NCBI RefSeq assembly: GCF_029490015.1
Contig: NZ_CP120469.1
Span: 248,001-312,000, forward strand
DNA: 64,000 nt
Source of the DNA: Halobaculum limi
GTDB taxonomy: Archaea; Halobacteriota; Halobacteria; Halobacteriales; Haloferacaceae
Direction: 5' to 3'
Below the pieces are notes generated by a model that made no database searches, had not been told where the DNA came from, and was given only the letters and a program-made list of their open reading frames with translations. Both the position numbers and the translations under genes were made by a program. Of this stretch, positions 51,750-59,073 are shown piece after piece. The stretch's first letter is position 1, and each line of letters starts with the position of its first letter.

Positions 51750-52807
51750 CAGTCGTCACCTCCTGCGGCCGCGCCAGCACCCGAATGCGCCTGTTCCTCG
51801 TCCGTCACGCCGGACGGCGGGTTCGTGAACATATCTTCGAGTGCCGCCTCGGGTGCGGGTCGTGGCTGGTCTTTCGCCCACGCGATGGCCTCGCCGATGC
51901 GGTCGGTCGCACGCTCGCGAATCTCGTCGAGGTCGCCGTCTGTGACGCCGAACTCGTGCATATCCTCGGCGAGTCGTTCGATACTGTCGCGTTCGACCGC
52001 GGCCCGTTGGTCCGCCTCCGGGCGGTACGTCTCGGGGTCGCCCATAAAGTGGCCCATCCGACGGTGGACCTGCACCTCCAACAGCGTCGGACCGTTCCCG
52101 TCGCGTGCACGGCCGACCGCCTCTGCGGCTGCCTCGTACACCGCGAGGACGTCGTCGGAGTCGACGCGGACGCCCGGCATGTCGAAGCCGTCCGCACGCT
52201 TGGAGCCGTCTTCGACGTCTGTGACTCGCTCTTTCGGCATACTGATCGCCCAGTCGTTGTCTTCGATGACGAACACGACCGGCAGGTCGTGGACGCTCGC
52301 GAGGTTGAGCGACTCGAGGAAGCCGCCCTGGTCGATAGCACCTTCACCGACGTACGAAACCGCGACGCTGTCGGTGCCCCGTTTCTGCGCGGCCATCGCC
52401 GCGCCGACCGCCGGCGGGCATCCTTCCGCGATGATGCCACTGCACGCGAAGTTCACGTCGGGGTCGAACAGGTGCATATGACCTCCCTTCCCTTTGCACA
52501 GGCCGGCCTCTCGTCCGAAAATCTCCGCGGTCATTCGCTTCAGATCGACGCCCTTCGCGATGGCGATGTGGTGCGGCCGGTGGGTCGCGGTGACGGTGTC
52601 GTCGTCTCGGAGATGTGCGCACACGCCCGCGGCTGCCGCCTCGTGGCCCGCCGCGAGGTGGAGTTCACCTGGTATCTCTCCGGCGCTGATGTCGAAGCCC
52701 GGACGCTTCCCCTCCATATACTCCTCTTGGAGGCGCTCTTCGTACAGGCGGGCTGTCACCATATCCTCGTACAGCCGCTTCATTTGAGTGGTGCTGACTG
52801 TTGTCAT
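51749..52807 (-). CDS. 2-oxoacid dehydrogenase E1 subunit alpha
   Basis: A 352-residue TPP-binding subunit. SYVGEGAIDQGGFLESLNLA then VHDLPVVFVIEDNDWAISMP is the GDG-X27-N TPP motif, and KGKGGHMHLFDPDVNFACSG is the family signature. RMGHFMGDPETYRP is the phosphorylation-loop-like segment. It decarboxylates a 2-oxoacid and reductively acylates lipoate. First gene of the four-gene E1a-E1b-lipoyl-E2 unit; no E3 gene is present, so a dihydrolipoamide dehydrogenase must be encoded elsewhere. Confidence 0.85.
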   Translation of the reverse strand: MTTVSTTQMKRLYEDMVTARLYEERLQEEYMEGKRPGFDISAGEIPGELHLAAGHEAAAAGVCAHLRDDDTVTATHRPHHIAIAKGVDLKRMTAEIFGREAGLCKGKGGHMHLFDPDVNFACSGIIAEGCPPAVGAAMAAQKRGTDSVAVSYVGEGAIDQGGFLESLNLASVHDLPVVFVIEDNDWAISMPKERVTDVEDGSKRADGFDMPGVRVDSDDVLAVYEAAAEAVGRARDGNGPTLLEVQVHRRMGHFMGDPETYRPEADQRAAVERDSIERLAEDMHEFGVTDGDLDEIRERATDRIGEAIAWAKDQPRPAPEAALEDMFTNPPSGVTDEEQAHSGAGAAAGGDD

Positions 52808-53280
52808 ACCCGAGTAGGTGTTGTCGGCTAATCATATCAAACACATTATCTGTTTTTTGATATTACATATGTGGACCAGTCGACGCCTCGAGCAAGTCGA
52901 GTATGTGCACGACAGTATGCGATCAGCAGTACGAACCAGACGAATTACCATCTACCGTGGCCGGTTAGACACAGGCTAACCACGTCCGTGAAGTACGAGA
53001 GCAAGCGGTTGAGACCTCCTCTCGGAGTACACAGCCGGATTCCGATGCGTCCACGACTCGTCGTGAAGTTCGAGTCCGTGACAAAAGGGGGAAACTGTGA
53101 GTCGAGTGCCTCTGACTGGGTACGTACTCACGCTTCCATGGCCCCACTTGAGAGAACCTGCCAACGAATATACCTGTGTCGCGATTGGGCGTGGGCCGGG
53201 CGCAGGTGGGCCGTGAGAGCGGCCGTCCGGCACCGGCCTCGGGGAAAGGCGATATATGCCCGTCGCGCCTACAACTGGTA
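52808..53280. other. Intergenic region with two divergent promoters
   Basis: The left part holds AT-rich sequence (minus-strand TTTGATATGATTAG about 30 bases ahead of E1-alpha, and GATATTACATATG near 52858). GATATATGC at 53251-53259 sits 25-30 bases before the GTG of the ferredoxin fusion. The middle 350 bases show no open frame with haloarchaeal codon use. Confidence 0.5.
53250..53259 (+). promoter_or_regulatory. TATA promoter of the J-domain/ferredoxin gene
   Basis: CGATATATGC lies 23-32 bases ahead of the GTG at 53281, implying a leaderless message and supporting that start codon over the upstream one at 53176. Confidence 0.6.
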
Positions 53281-54018
53281 GTGGATTCTCCGTACGACGT
53301 ACTGGGCCTCGACGCCGACGCCGACGACGCAGCAGTGGAACGCGCCTATCGCCGCCGGGTGAAAGAAACGCACCCCGACCAGGGGGGATCAATCGCAGAG
53401 TTTCAGCGTGTCCGCAGGGCGTACGAGGCGGTCATCTCCGGAGAGGCGACGCCGCCGTCGGCGGTCGATCCGACGCCAGAGTCTGGAGAAGTCGAGACAG
53501 ACGAGGACGGCGAGCGAACGCCCGGAACGCGTGCGCCGGGCGCGAGTGCGAACGCGGCCAGCAACGGAGACGGTGCCGAGCGCTCGGAGCCACGGGACGC
53601 GCGCATCGAGTATCTTGACTACGAGGTGCTCGCAGACCACGGGTGGAGCATCGACGACCCGGACCTCTTCGAGAAGGCGTCGAACGCCGACCTCGCACAC
53701 GACGACCACGGCGTGTTCCTCGCCGAACGTGGCGAGACGCTGCTCGAAGCCGCCGAGAATCGCGGCTTCTCGTGGCCGTTCGCCTGTCGGGGCGGCGCGT
53801 GTGCGAACTGCGCGGTCGCCGTCGTCGACGGGGAACTGGAGTCGACCGTCGACAACATCCTCTCCAGCGAGATGATCGACGACGGCTTTCGACTCTCGTG
53901 TATCGGCCGCCCCGTCAGCGGCGATATGAAAGTCGTGTTCAACGTGAAGCACCTGCCGGGCCTCGACGAACTCAGGCTACCCGCAGACCGCTTCGAGCGT
54001 GCCCGCGCAGACGACTGA
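53281..54018 (+). CDS. J-domain fused to a plant-type 2Fe-2S ferredoxin
   Basis: A 245-residue protein starting with GTG. Residues 3-55 form a J-domain with the HPD motif at 31-33, the Hsp70-stimulating loop. A Ser/Glu/Ala-rich linker (about 60-100) follows, then a [2Fe-2S] ferredoxin domain with Cys169, Cys174, Cys177 and Cys207 (C-x4-C-x2-C-x29-C). DLAHDDHGVFLAERGETLLE is the usual start of the haloarchaeal ferredoxin domain. The fusion suggests that electron transfer is coupled to chaperone-assisted assembly. Family roles are known for each half, the coupling is inference. Confidence 0.8.
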   Translation: MDSPYDVLGLDADADDAAVERAYRRRVKETHPDQGGSIAEFQRVRRAYEAVISGEATPPSAVDPTPESGEVETDEDGERTPGTRAPGASANAASNGDGAERSEPRDARIEYLDYEVLADHGWSIDDPDLFEKASNADLAHDDHGVFLAERGETLLEAAENRGFSWPFACRGGACANCAVAVVDGELESTVDNILSSEMIDDGFRLSCIGRPVSGDMKVVFNVKHLPGLDELRLPADRFERARADD

Positions 54019-54125
54019 TCGGCGTTCTGCTGACAGGTTCTCGGGCAGGGCCGATCGCTTCTGTGCTTGGTGACTGCACTTTATGGTCCTCCGAGTGGCA
54101 CTCGTGAGCAAATGCTGGTGGATTT

Positions 54126-55478
54126 GTGAGCAAACATCGTTGGCTACTCGCGTGGGGATTAGGGTCGATCGCAGCGGGAGCGGCATCGCTGTTGATTCCC
54201 TTGTACGTCGTCCAACTGGGTGGCGACCCGTTCGAACTGGGGCTGTTGGGCGCGGTGGCGGCGTTCGTCGGCGCGCCCGGTGCGATCGTGTGGGGGCGAC
54301 TCGCCGATCGAACGCACAACCCGCGCGGTGTGCTCCTCGGTAGTCTCGTCGGGATGGGCGCGCTACTGTTCCTGACGCCCGCGCTCACCGCGATCCCTAT
54401 GTTGATCGCGGTGAACGCGCTGGTCTGGTTGGTGTTCGCGGCCGCCGGGCCCGTGTTGACGCTGTTGGTCGTCGCCGACGTCCCCGAGTCGGCCTGGAAC
54501 CACGAGATAGCCCTGCTCAACAAGTACCAGGGGTACGGCTGGGCGGGCGGTCTCTTGCTGGGAATCGTCTGGTCGGCGACCGTCGGACGCGTGCTCGGGC
54601 CGACCGCGACGACGCAGTCGCTGTTCGTCGCGTGTGCCCTCGCAACCGCGCTCGCAGCCGTGTTGCTCGCGCGGTGGATGCCGCGGCCGTCCGAGCGCGC
54701 GGTCGAGCGTGTCGACGCTCGCCGAATCGCTCGCCTCCTGTCGGTCGGTCGCCGCGGCGTCCGGGGCGCGACGTTCGTGTTCAACCCGAATCGGCTCTAC
54801 TGGTCGACGCGGTCGGTCCACCCGAAGCGACTGGCCGACCGCTTCACGCCGACGCTGGCGGTGTACTTCGTCGGCGTCGTCCTCTTCTTCACGGGGTTCA
54901 CCGCCTTCTTCGCGCCGTTGCCTCTGTATCTCACGGACGTTGGCTTCTCGTCGGACCTCGTGTTCGGCCTGTATCTGGTGTCGAGTCTGGGGTCGGCCGC
55001 CTCCTACACAGTCGCCGGGACGCTGAGTAGCCGGTTCGACCTCCGACTGCTCCAGTCGGCCGCGGTCGGATCGCGGGCAGTGTTGATGCCACTCGTCGCC
55101 GTCGTAGGAACCGTACTCGCAGCCGGCCTCGTCGGAACTGTCGTCACCGGCACGCTGTTTCTTGCCATCGGCGTCGCTTGGGCGGTCATCGCGGTGACCG
55201 CGGGAACGATCGTCACGCGAATCGCGCCGCCGTCGGTTCGGGGTGAGGCGCTCGGCCTGTACGCTGCGCTCTCGACGTTCGCCGGAGGCATCGGTAGTCT
55301 CGGCGGTGGCGCACTCGCCAACGCGTTCGGATTCGTGACGGCGTTCGTCGCCGCCGGCGTCGTCATCTGCTGTGGCGCTGGCGTCGTCCTCGCGCTCCGT
55401 AGTCTCTCGACGCGAACGCGAATGACACACGAGACGCCGCCACACGGACGCGAGGCTCTGGCGGCGACTGACGACTGA
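54126..55478 (+). CDS. Major facilitator superfamily transporter
   Basis: A 450-residue GTG-started membrane protein with about twelve hydrophobic segments. GAIVWGRLADRTHNPRGVLL is the cytoplasmic loop 2-3 MFS motif (GxxxDRxxRR-like). The middle loop (VERVDARRIARLLSVGRRG) is basic, and the C-terminal half begins RFTPTLAVYFVGVVLFFTGF. TPSVRGEALGLYAALSTFAG-like sequence (PPSVRGEAL) repeats the motif in the second half. Substrate unknown. It is convergent with the HTH gene. Confidence 0.75.
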   Translation: MSKHRWLLAWGLGSIAAGAASLLIPLYVVQLGGDPFELGLLGAVAAFVGAPGAIVWGRLADRTHNPRGVLLGSLVGMGALLFLTPALTAIPMLIAVNALVWLVFAAAGPVLTLLVVADVPESAWNHEIALLNKYQGYGWAGGLLLGIVWSATVGRVLGPTATTQSLFVACALATALAAVLLARWMPRPSERAVERVDARRIARLLSVGRRGVRGATFVFNPNRLYWSTRSVHPKRLADRFTPTLAVYFVGVVLFFTGFTAFFAPLPLYLTDVGFSSDLVFGLYLVSSLGSAASYTVAGTLSSRFDLRLLQSAAVGSRAVLMPLVAVVGTVLAAGLVGTVVTGTLFLAIGVAWAVIAVTAGTIVTRIAPPSVRGEALGLYAALSTFAGGIGSLGGGALANAFGFVTAFVAAGVVICCGAGVVLALRSLSTRTRMTHETPPHGREALAATDD

Positions 55479-55573
55479 AAAACCGCGGCTGCAACTGCCG
55501 AGCGGCGTCCTCCGCTACCGACCGGCACGTGCCTGACGATTGGAGCCGTCACGCACTGTCCGAATCCGTCGCC

Positions 55574-55945
55574 TTACAGCTGCAGGTGCAGCACCGAGCC
55601 ATCGGAGTGGTACACCGGGGGCTCGGAGTCGAACGAAACCACGAGCGTCCCGATCTTCCGAGAGTACTCGCTCGCGTGGTGGCCACCTTGACACACGCGC
55701 GTCGTCTCCTCGACGAGCGGCGTGTCGACCAGTTCGTTCACACAGCGGTACACCGTCGACAGCGGAATGTCTCCCTCCTCTTGGAGTTCTTTCGCGGTCA
55801 TCGGTCCGTGCTCGAGCGCCCGAACCACAGTTCGACACGCCTCGCTGTCGAGAGCGTCGAAGAGTCGGGCCGCCTCGCTTGGCGTCGCGTGAATGACTGG
55901 CGTTTCGAGATTCCCGGCCAGATCCGAGGTCGCTGAACGGGTCAT
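55574..55945 (-). CDS. Winged-helix transcriptional regulator
   Basis: A 123-residue protein. LDSEACRTVVRALEHGPMTA, KELQEEGDIPLSTVYRCVNE and LVDTPLVEETTRV form a winged helix of the ArsR/TrmB type. The C-terminal GTLVVSFDSEPPVYHSD could be a small ligand strand set. Likely a transcription repressor. It is convergent with the MFS gene and not linked to an operon downstream. Confidence 0.7.
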   Translation of the reverse strand: MTRSATSDLAGNLETPVIHATPSEAARLFDALDSEACRTVVRALEHGPMTAKELQEEGDIPLSTVYRCVNELVDTPLVEETTRVCQGGHHASEYSRKIGTLVVSFDSEPPVYHSDGSVLHLQL

Positions 55946-56276
55946 ACGCTACGCTCCGACAGGTGGCTGGACTGACTGACACGGGCTTTGACGTGGAGGA
56001 CGCACCTCATGGTAGAAGTCTGCGGGAGGGGTATCGTTAGTTATTCACTCTCGTATAGGGGTATTCAGACGTTTCAAAGAGGCTACCACGCGATGTGCGC
56101 CACGGGATACGACAACGAGCAGTCAGGAGTCGCGGCGACGCTACGGGTGGAGCCACTGCGTGGCAGCCTGAGGGTCAAAAAACAGGAGCACAGCCCCGAG
56201 CGGGGCGTATCGAATACTCAGCGCGTAGTCGTGGACGGTACTGTGACCGGCGTCGACGCCGATCGAGGCAACTCGG
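55946..56276. other. Gap without a confident gene
   Basis: A short minus-strand open stretch near 56160-56270 (reading YALSIRYAPLGAVLLFFDPQ then a stop) has no start codon. A plus-strand TATA-like word lies near 56035. I see nothing else. Confidence 0.35.
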
Positions 56277-56408
56277 TTACGATCTGGCCTCTTCGTTCTC
56301 TTCGGTTTCCGATTCCGGTTCGAGGAAATGCGGTCCTCGCTTGTATCGAGGAGTAGCGGCGAACTTCCGAATCCGTTCTTGTTCTTCCTCCGTGATCCAG
56401 GATGGCAC
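56277..56408 (-). CDS. Tiny acidic helical protein
   Basis: A 43-residue frame starting with GTG at 56408. PSWITEEEQERIRKFAATPR then YKRGPHFLEPESETEENEEA looks like a helical, acidic-tailed haloarchaeal mini-protein. The open frame extends upstream without a start, so the GTG is the only candidate. Composition suits a halophile, but it is so short that chance cannot be excluded. Confidence 0.4.
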   Translation of the reverse strand: MPSWITEEEQERIRKFAATPRYKRGPHFLEPESETEENEEARS

Positions 56409-56636
56409 GAGTTCCCATATCCATAGAACTGATAAAGTAATAGTGCCGATATCCCCCGGTAGAAGCGTCTTAATAGGGACTAGGCGGTGAAATAAACAGG
56501 ATCGGGCCGCGTCGACCGCCCCACCAGAGTCGGTCGACGGGACCGGGTTGGTCGAGAGAGCGTGGTGAGTATGACGCCCTTTCGACGCTGGTACTCGGTC
56601 GTGATACGATACAGGCTGGTCGTCCGTCAGTGCGAG

Positions 56637-56747
56637 TTACGACTTGTACTCGTCGGCGAGGTCAGGTCGAGTGCGGCGTTCGATCACGCCGAACAGTCCT
56701 AAGACGACCACAGCCATTGCGACGAACGCTAAGAGTTTCAGACGCAT
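56637..56747 (-). CDS. Tiny single-span membrane protein
   Basis: A 36-residue frame with ATG at 56747. MRLKLLAFVAMAVVVLGLFG is one hydrophobic helix after a positively charged start, followed by VIERRTRPDLADEYKS, a short charged cytoplasmic or external tail. It is shorter than ordinary gene-finder limits. The codon pattern and positive-inside layout favour a real small protein; no function is known. Confidence 0.5.
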   Translation of the reverse strand: MRLKLLAFVAMAVVVLGLFGVIERRTRPDLADEYKS

Positions 56748-57070
56748 TGCATCCGAGTGATCGACGGGTTCCGCTTTCGTTAGTCACGTAGTACCAGCCA
56801 ACTGGAAGCAGGCCATCTGGTCTGCCACGTGATCAGACGGGGTCGAGAATGTGTTCGCAGGCGCACCACTGGCGGCGCCACAGGTCGCACACGCCCCGAG
56901 TAGAACGCTAGCGTCGTCGACAGATGCAGACGTGTGTTCATGTATCAACTACGTTGTTACCCACGTTTGAACGAGGTTGCAACCGTGTTTCGACTAGGGC
57001 GCGTGGTTATTCAGCATCACGAGCGACGAACACCGCTCATAACGAACAGCTGTGATCCCGATATGCGGCT
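56748..57070. other. Gap without a confident gene
   Basis: A minus-strand stretch (about 56790-56940) is open in a frame with two closely spaced cysteines (ACATCGAASGAPANTFS) but has no ATG or GTG start. A TATA-like TTATTC lies near 57010 ahead of the membrane protein gene at 57071. Nothing else is seen. Confidence 0.35.
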
Positions 57071-57496
57071 ATGGAGCAACCCCGCTGCTCCGGTTCCTCG
57101 AAGCCCCGCGAATCGAACGACTCGACGGGGTTCCTCCACCCGGGATCGGTCGCGCTCACGGGAGTCTTCGCGCTGGCAGTCTCGAAAGCGAGCGACCTCT
57201 CGACGACGGTGATCGGACTTCGACTGCAGCCAATCCTCGTCGAACGGAACCCCATCGCCGTTGCGTTCATCTCCGAGTACGGACTGGTCCCGGGACTTGC
57301 AGTGTTCAGCGTGGTGGCCGTCACTGCGCTGACGCTCCTGATAGAAGGGGCGTTCGGCGTCCTCGAACGCACGTCCGCACACGTCGACGCGGCAGCAGGT
57401 CGGTGGGGACGCCTCGTCTGCTACGGCGTCGGGAGCGCGTGTAACGTCAGCTTCGCGGTGTACAACACCGTGTTGATCCTCTCTGTGTCTGCGTGA
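57071..57496 (+). CDS. Membrane protein, DUF5658-like
   Basis: A 141-residue protein with three or four hydrophobic segments. ASDLSTTVIGLRLQPILVER followed by NPIAV matches the DxxTT...E.NP pattern of the DUF5658 family, whose function is unknown. GLVPGLAVFSVVAVTALTLL and VCYGVGSACNVSFAVYNTVL are later membrane segments. Not linked to neighbours. Confidence 0.65.
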   Translation: MEQPRCSGSSKPRESNDSTGFLHPGSVALTGVFALAVSKASDLSTTVIGLRLQPILVERNPIAVAFISEYGLVPGLAVFSVVAVTALTLLIEGAFGVLERTSAHVDAAAGRWGRLVCYGVGSACNVSFAVYNTVLILSVSA

Positions 57497-57988
57497 TCAC
57501 CGAACTGGCGGCGCAGATCGGATCCCCCGTCGGTAAGCAGTGGCTGTTTCGGCAGTTCCTCGATCGGGACACTGGCTAACTAAGACGGACGCTCACATAT
57601 GTCGTATCGGGGGAGAACAAGCACGGCCCCATTCCAATCCCCTGGCATCCAACACCTGCTCCTCTCCTCCCCCCATTTTAGCGCCCATCGAGTCAAATCG
57701 CTACTCCGCTACTCCGATCACTGCCACGCTCCGTCGCTCGCTGTGTAGCGCGTGAGCGGTAGCGCCGCGGCGTGGACGTTGTCGAGAGCATCCGTCTCGA
57801 ACGTCTCGTGATTGTGGTTACTGGAGCGAATGCATCGGTATCACTGGAGCGAGACTGCTACGAAGAGCTGAAAAACGGGCGTGTACTTCGGGGGTCGAGC
57901 GTGTCCGACAGCGACAGCAACGTCGGCCGACAACAACAGGGAACCACAGGGCCCTCAGACACGTCCCAGGGGCCCACAGCGTCGTTCG
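57497..57988. other. Gap without a confident gene
   Basis: Contains a pyrimidine run followed by CCATTTTAG near 57670 that could be a promoter, but no following gene. No tRNA, SRP RNA or RNase P motif was recognised. The right part is dense in CAG/GAC words and shows no stable open frame. Confidence 0.35.
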
Positions 57989-58267
57989 CTACTCGGCGAG
58001 GTCCTTCGCACTGATATCTTTCCAGACTCGTTCACCGTCAGAGGTTATGCCATAAACCCGTCCCTTCCGTCGCTCTTCGGGGACGAGGAGTTCGACCAGG
58101 TCTTTCGACCGGAGCGATCCGAGCGCACGCGAGACGTGCGAGACGGACAGTTCGACGTCCTCAGCGATCCGGGTGGGCGTTGCTGGCCCCTCCGCGAGTC
58201 GGCCGAGCACGATCACTCGGTGATCAGAGCTGATCACGTAGCCGATGACGTCCCAGTCGGTCGTCAT
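57989..58267 (-). CDS. Small MarR/winged-helix regulator
   Basis: A 92-residue protein. DHRVIVLGRLAEGPATPTRI, AEDVELSVSHVSRALGSLRS and ELLVPEERRKGRVYGIT form a minimal winged helix. It would act as a dimeric repressor or adaptor. Two further membrane-anchored regulators (58385, 62431) lie nearby, so this corner of the window is rich in regulators. Confidence 0.7.
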   Translation of the reverse strand: MTTDWDVIGYVISSDHRVIVLGRLAEGPATPTRIAEDVELSVSHVSRALGSLRSKDLVELLVPEERRKGRVYGITSDGERVWKDISAKDLAE

Positions 58268-58384
58268 CAGCGCTCACCCGCCGTGGTCGGCGTGTGGGTG
58301 GCAGTTCGCGGATGCTCCGCGGGCGATTCGGGTCGTGTGTGTGGGTTGTGTTGTGGGATCACGGTTGTGTCCTCGATGGTGCCG

Positions 58385-58897
58385 CTACGTTCGTTCATAC
58401 AGGTACTGTGCCGCCACCACCGCGCCGAAGGTGACGAAGATGAGCAGTCCGACGACGTTGAGTACGCCCTGTGGGATCGTTCCCTGGGCGGCCGTCGCGA
58501 TGCCGTAGACGGCCAGGCCAACGATAGCCAGGCCCAGGTAGATCGTCTGCCAGGGTATCTCCCGACGGTCTTCGTCGGGGAGGTACGCGTCCAGCGAGGC
58601 GACGTTCGACGTGAGTTTGATCACGCCGGAGTCTTTGTCGTACTCGACGATGCCGGACTCCTCGAGTTTCGGGATGTGCGTCTGGTACAGCGAGACGTAC
58701 ACCCGCTTTACCTGTTGGTCAGACAGTTCGTCCACCGGGATGTCGTTCTCCCAGGCGGCGACGCGGTCGGACAGTTCGTTCAACGCGATCTGTCCACCTT
58801 CCTGCCGGAGGAGGTAGATGACGAACCGTCTGCGACCGTTGCTGAGGATGTCGTATACCTCGTCCCTGCTTAGCGTGGTTGTGTTGTTGCTCGACAT
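58385..58897 (-). CDS. DUF7344-type HTH protein with C-terminal membrane anchor
   Basis: A 170-residue protein. SRDEVYDILSNGRRRFVIYL and LRQEGGQIALNELSDRVAAW plus VKRVYVSLYQTHIPKLEESG are the winged-helix DUF7344 region. IPWQTIYLGLAIVGLAVYGI and GVLNVVGLLIFVTFGAVVAA are two membrane helices. It is therefore a membrane-tethered DNA-binding protein. A second copy is at 62431-63072, flanking GlmS and the GlmU paralogue. Confidence 0.72.
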   Translation of the reverse strand: MSSNNTTTLSRDEVYDILSNGRRRFVIYLLRQEGGQIALNELSDRVAAWENDIPVDELSDQQVKRVYVSLYQTHIPKLEESGIVEYDKDSGVIKLTSNVASLDAYLPDEDRREIPWQTIYLGLAIVGLAVYGIATAAQGTIPQGVLNVVGLLIFVTFGAVVAAQYLYERT

Positions 58898-58928
58898 CTA
58901 CTCGTATGGCACTGTTATTCACCACCTC

Positions 58929-58961
58929 GGCCGACAGGCGACTCGTTCACCTGTCGGCCGT
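58929..58961. repeat. Perfect 11-base inverted repeat between glmS and the DUF7344 gene
   Basis: CGGCCGACAGG at 58929-58939 and CCTGTCGGCCG at 58951-58961 with an 11-base loop form a strong hairpin. It lies just past the 3' end of the minus-strand glmS gene and about 30 bases before the DUF7344 start. It could be a terminator-like hairpin or a regulator site. No T-run follows. Confidence 0.5.
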
Positions 58962-59073
58962 GGGTACGTGTCGCGCATCCGACTGCCTCGCGGCGGTGGC
59001 CTGGCGCAGGCACGGCCGCCACTCCTCGGCGGATCGATACGTGCTGTTTGGGTGTATACGCGGTCTGCTCGGG

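Noticed and set aside
50727-52481. 584-codon plus-strand frame opposite E1-alpha and E1-beta
   Set aside because: Those E1 genes carry unambiguous TPP-enzyme motifs; this frame is the mirror of their biased codons.
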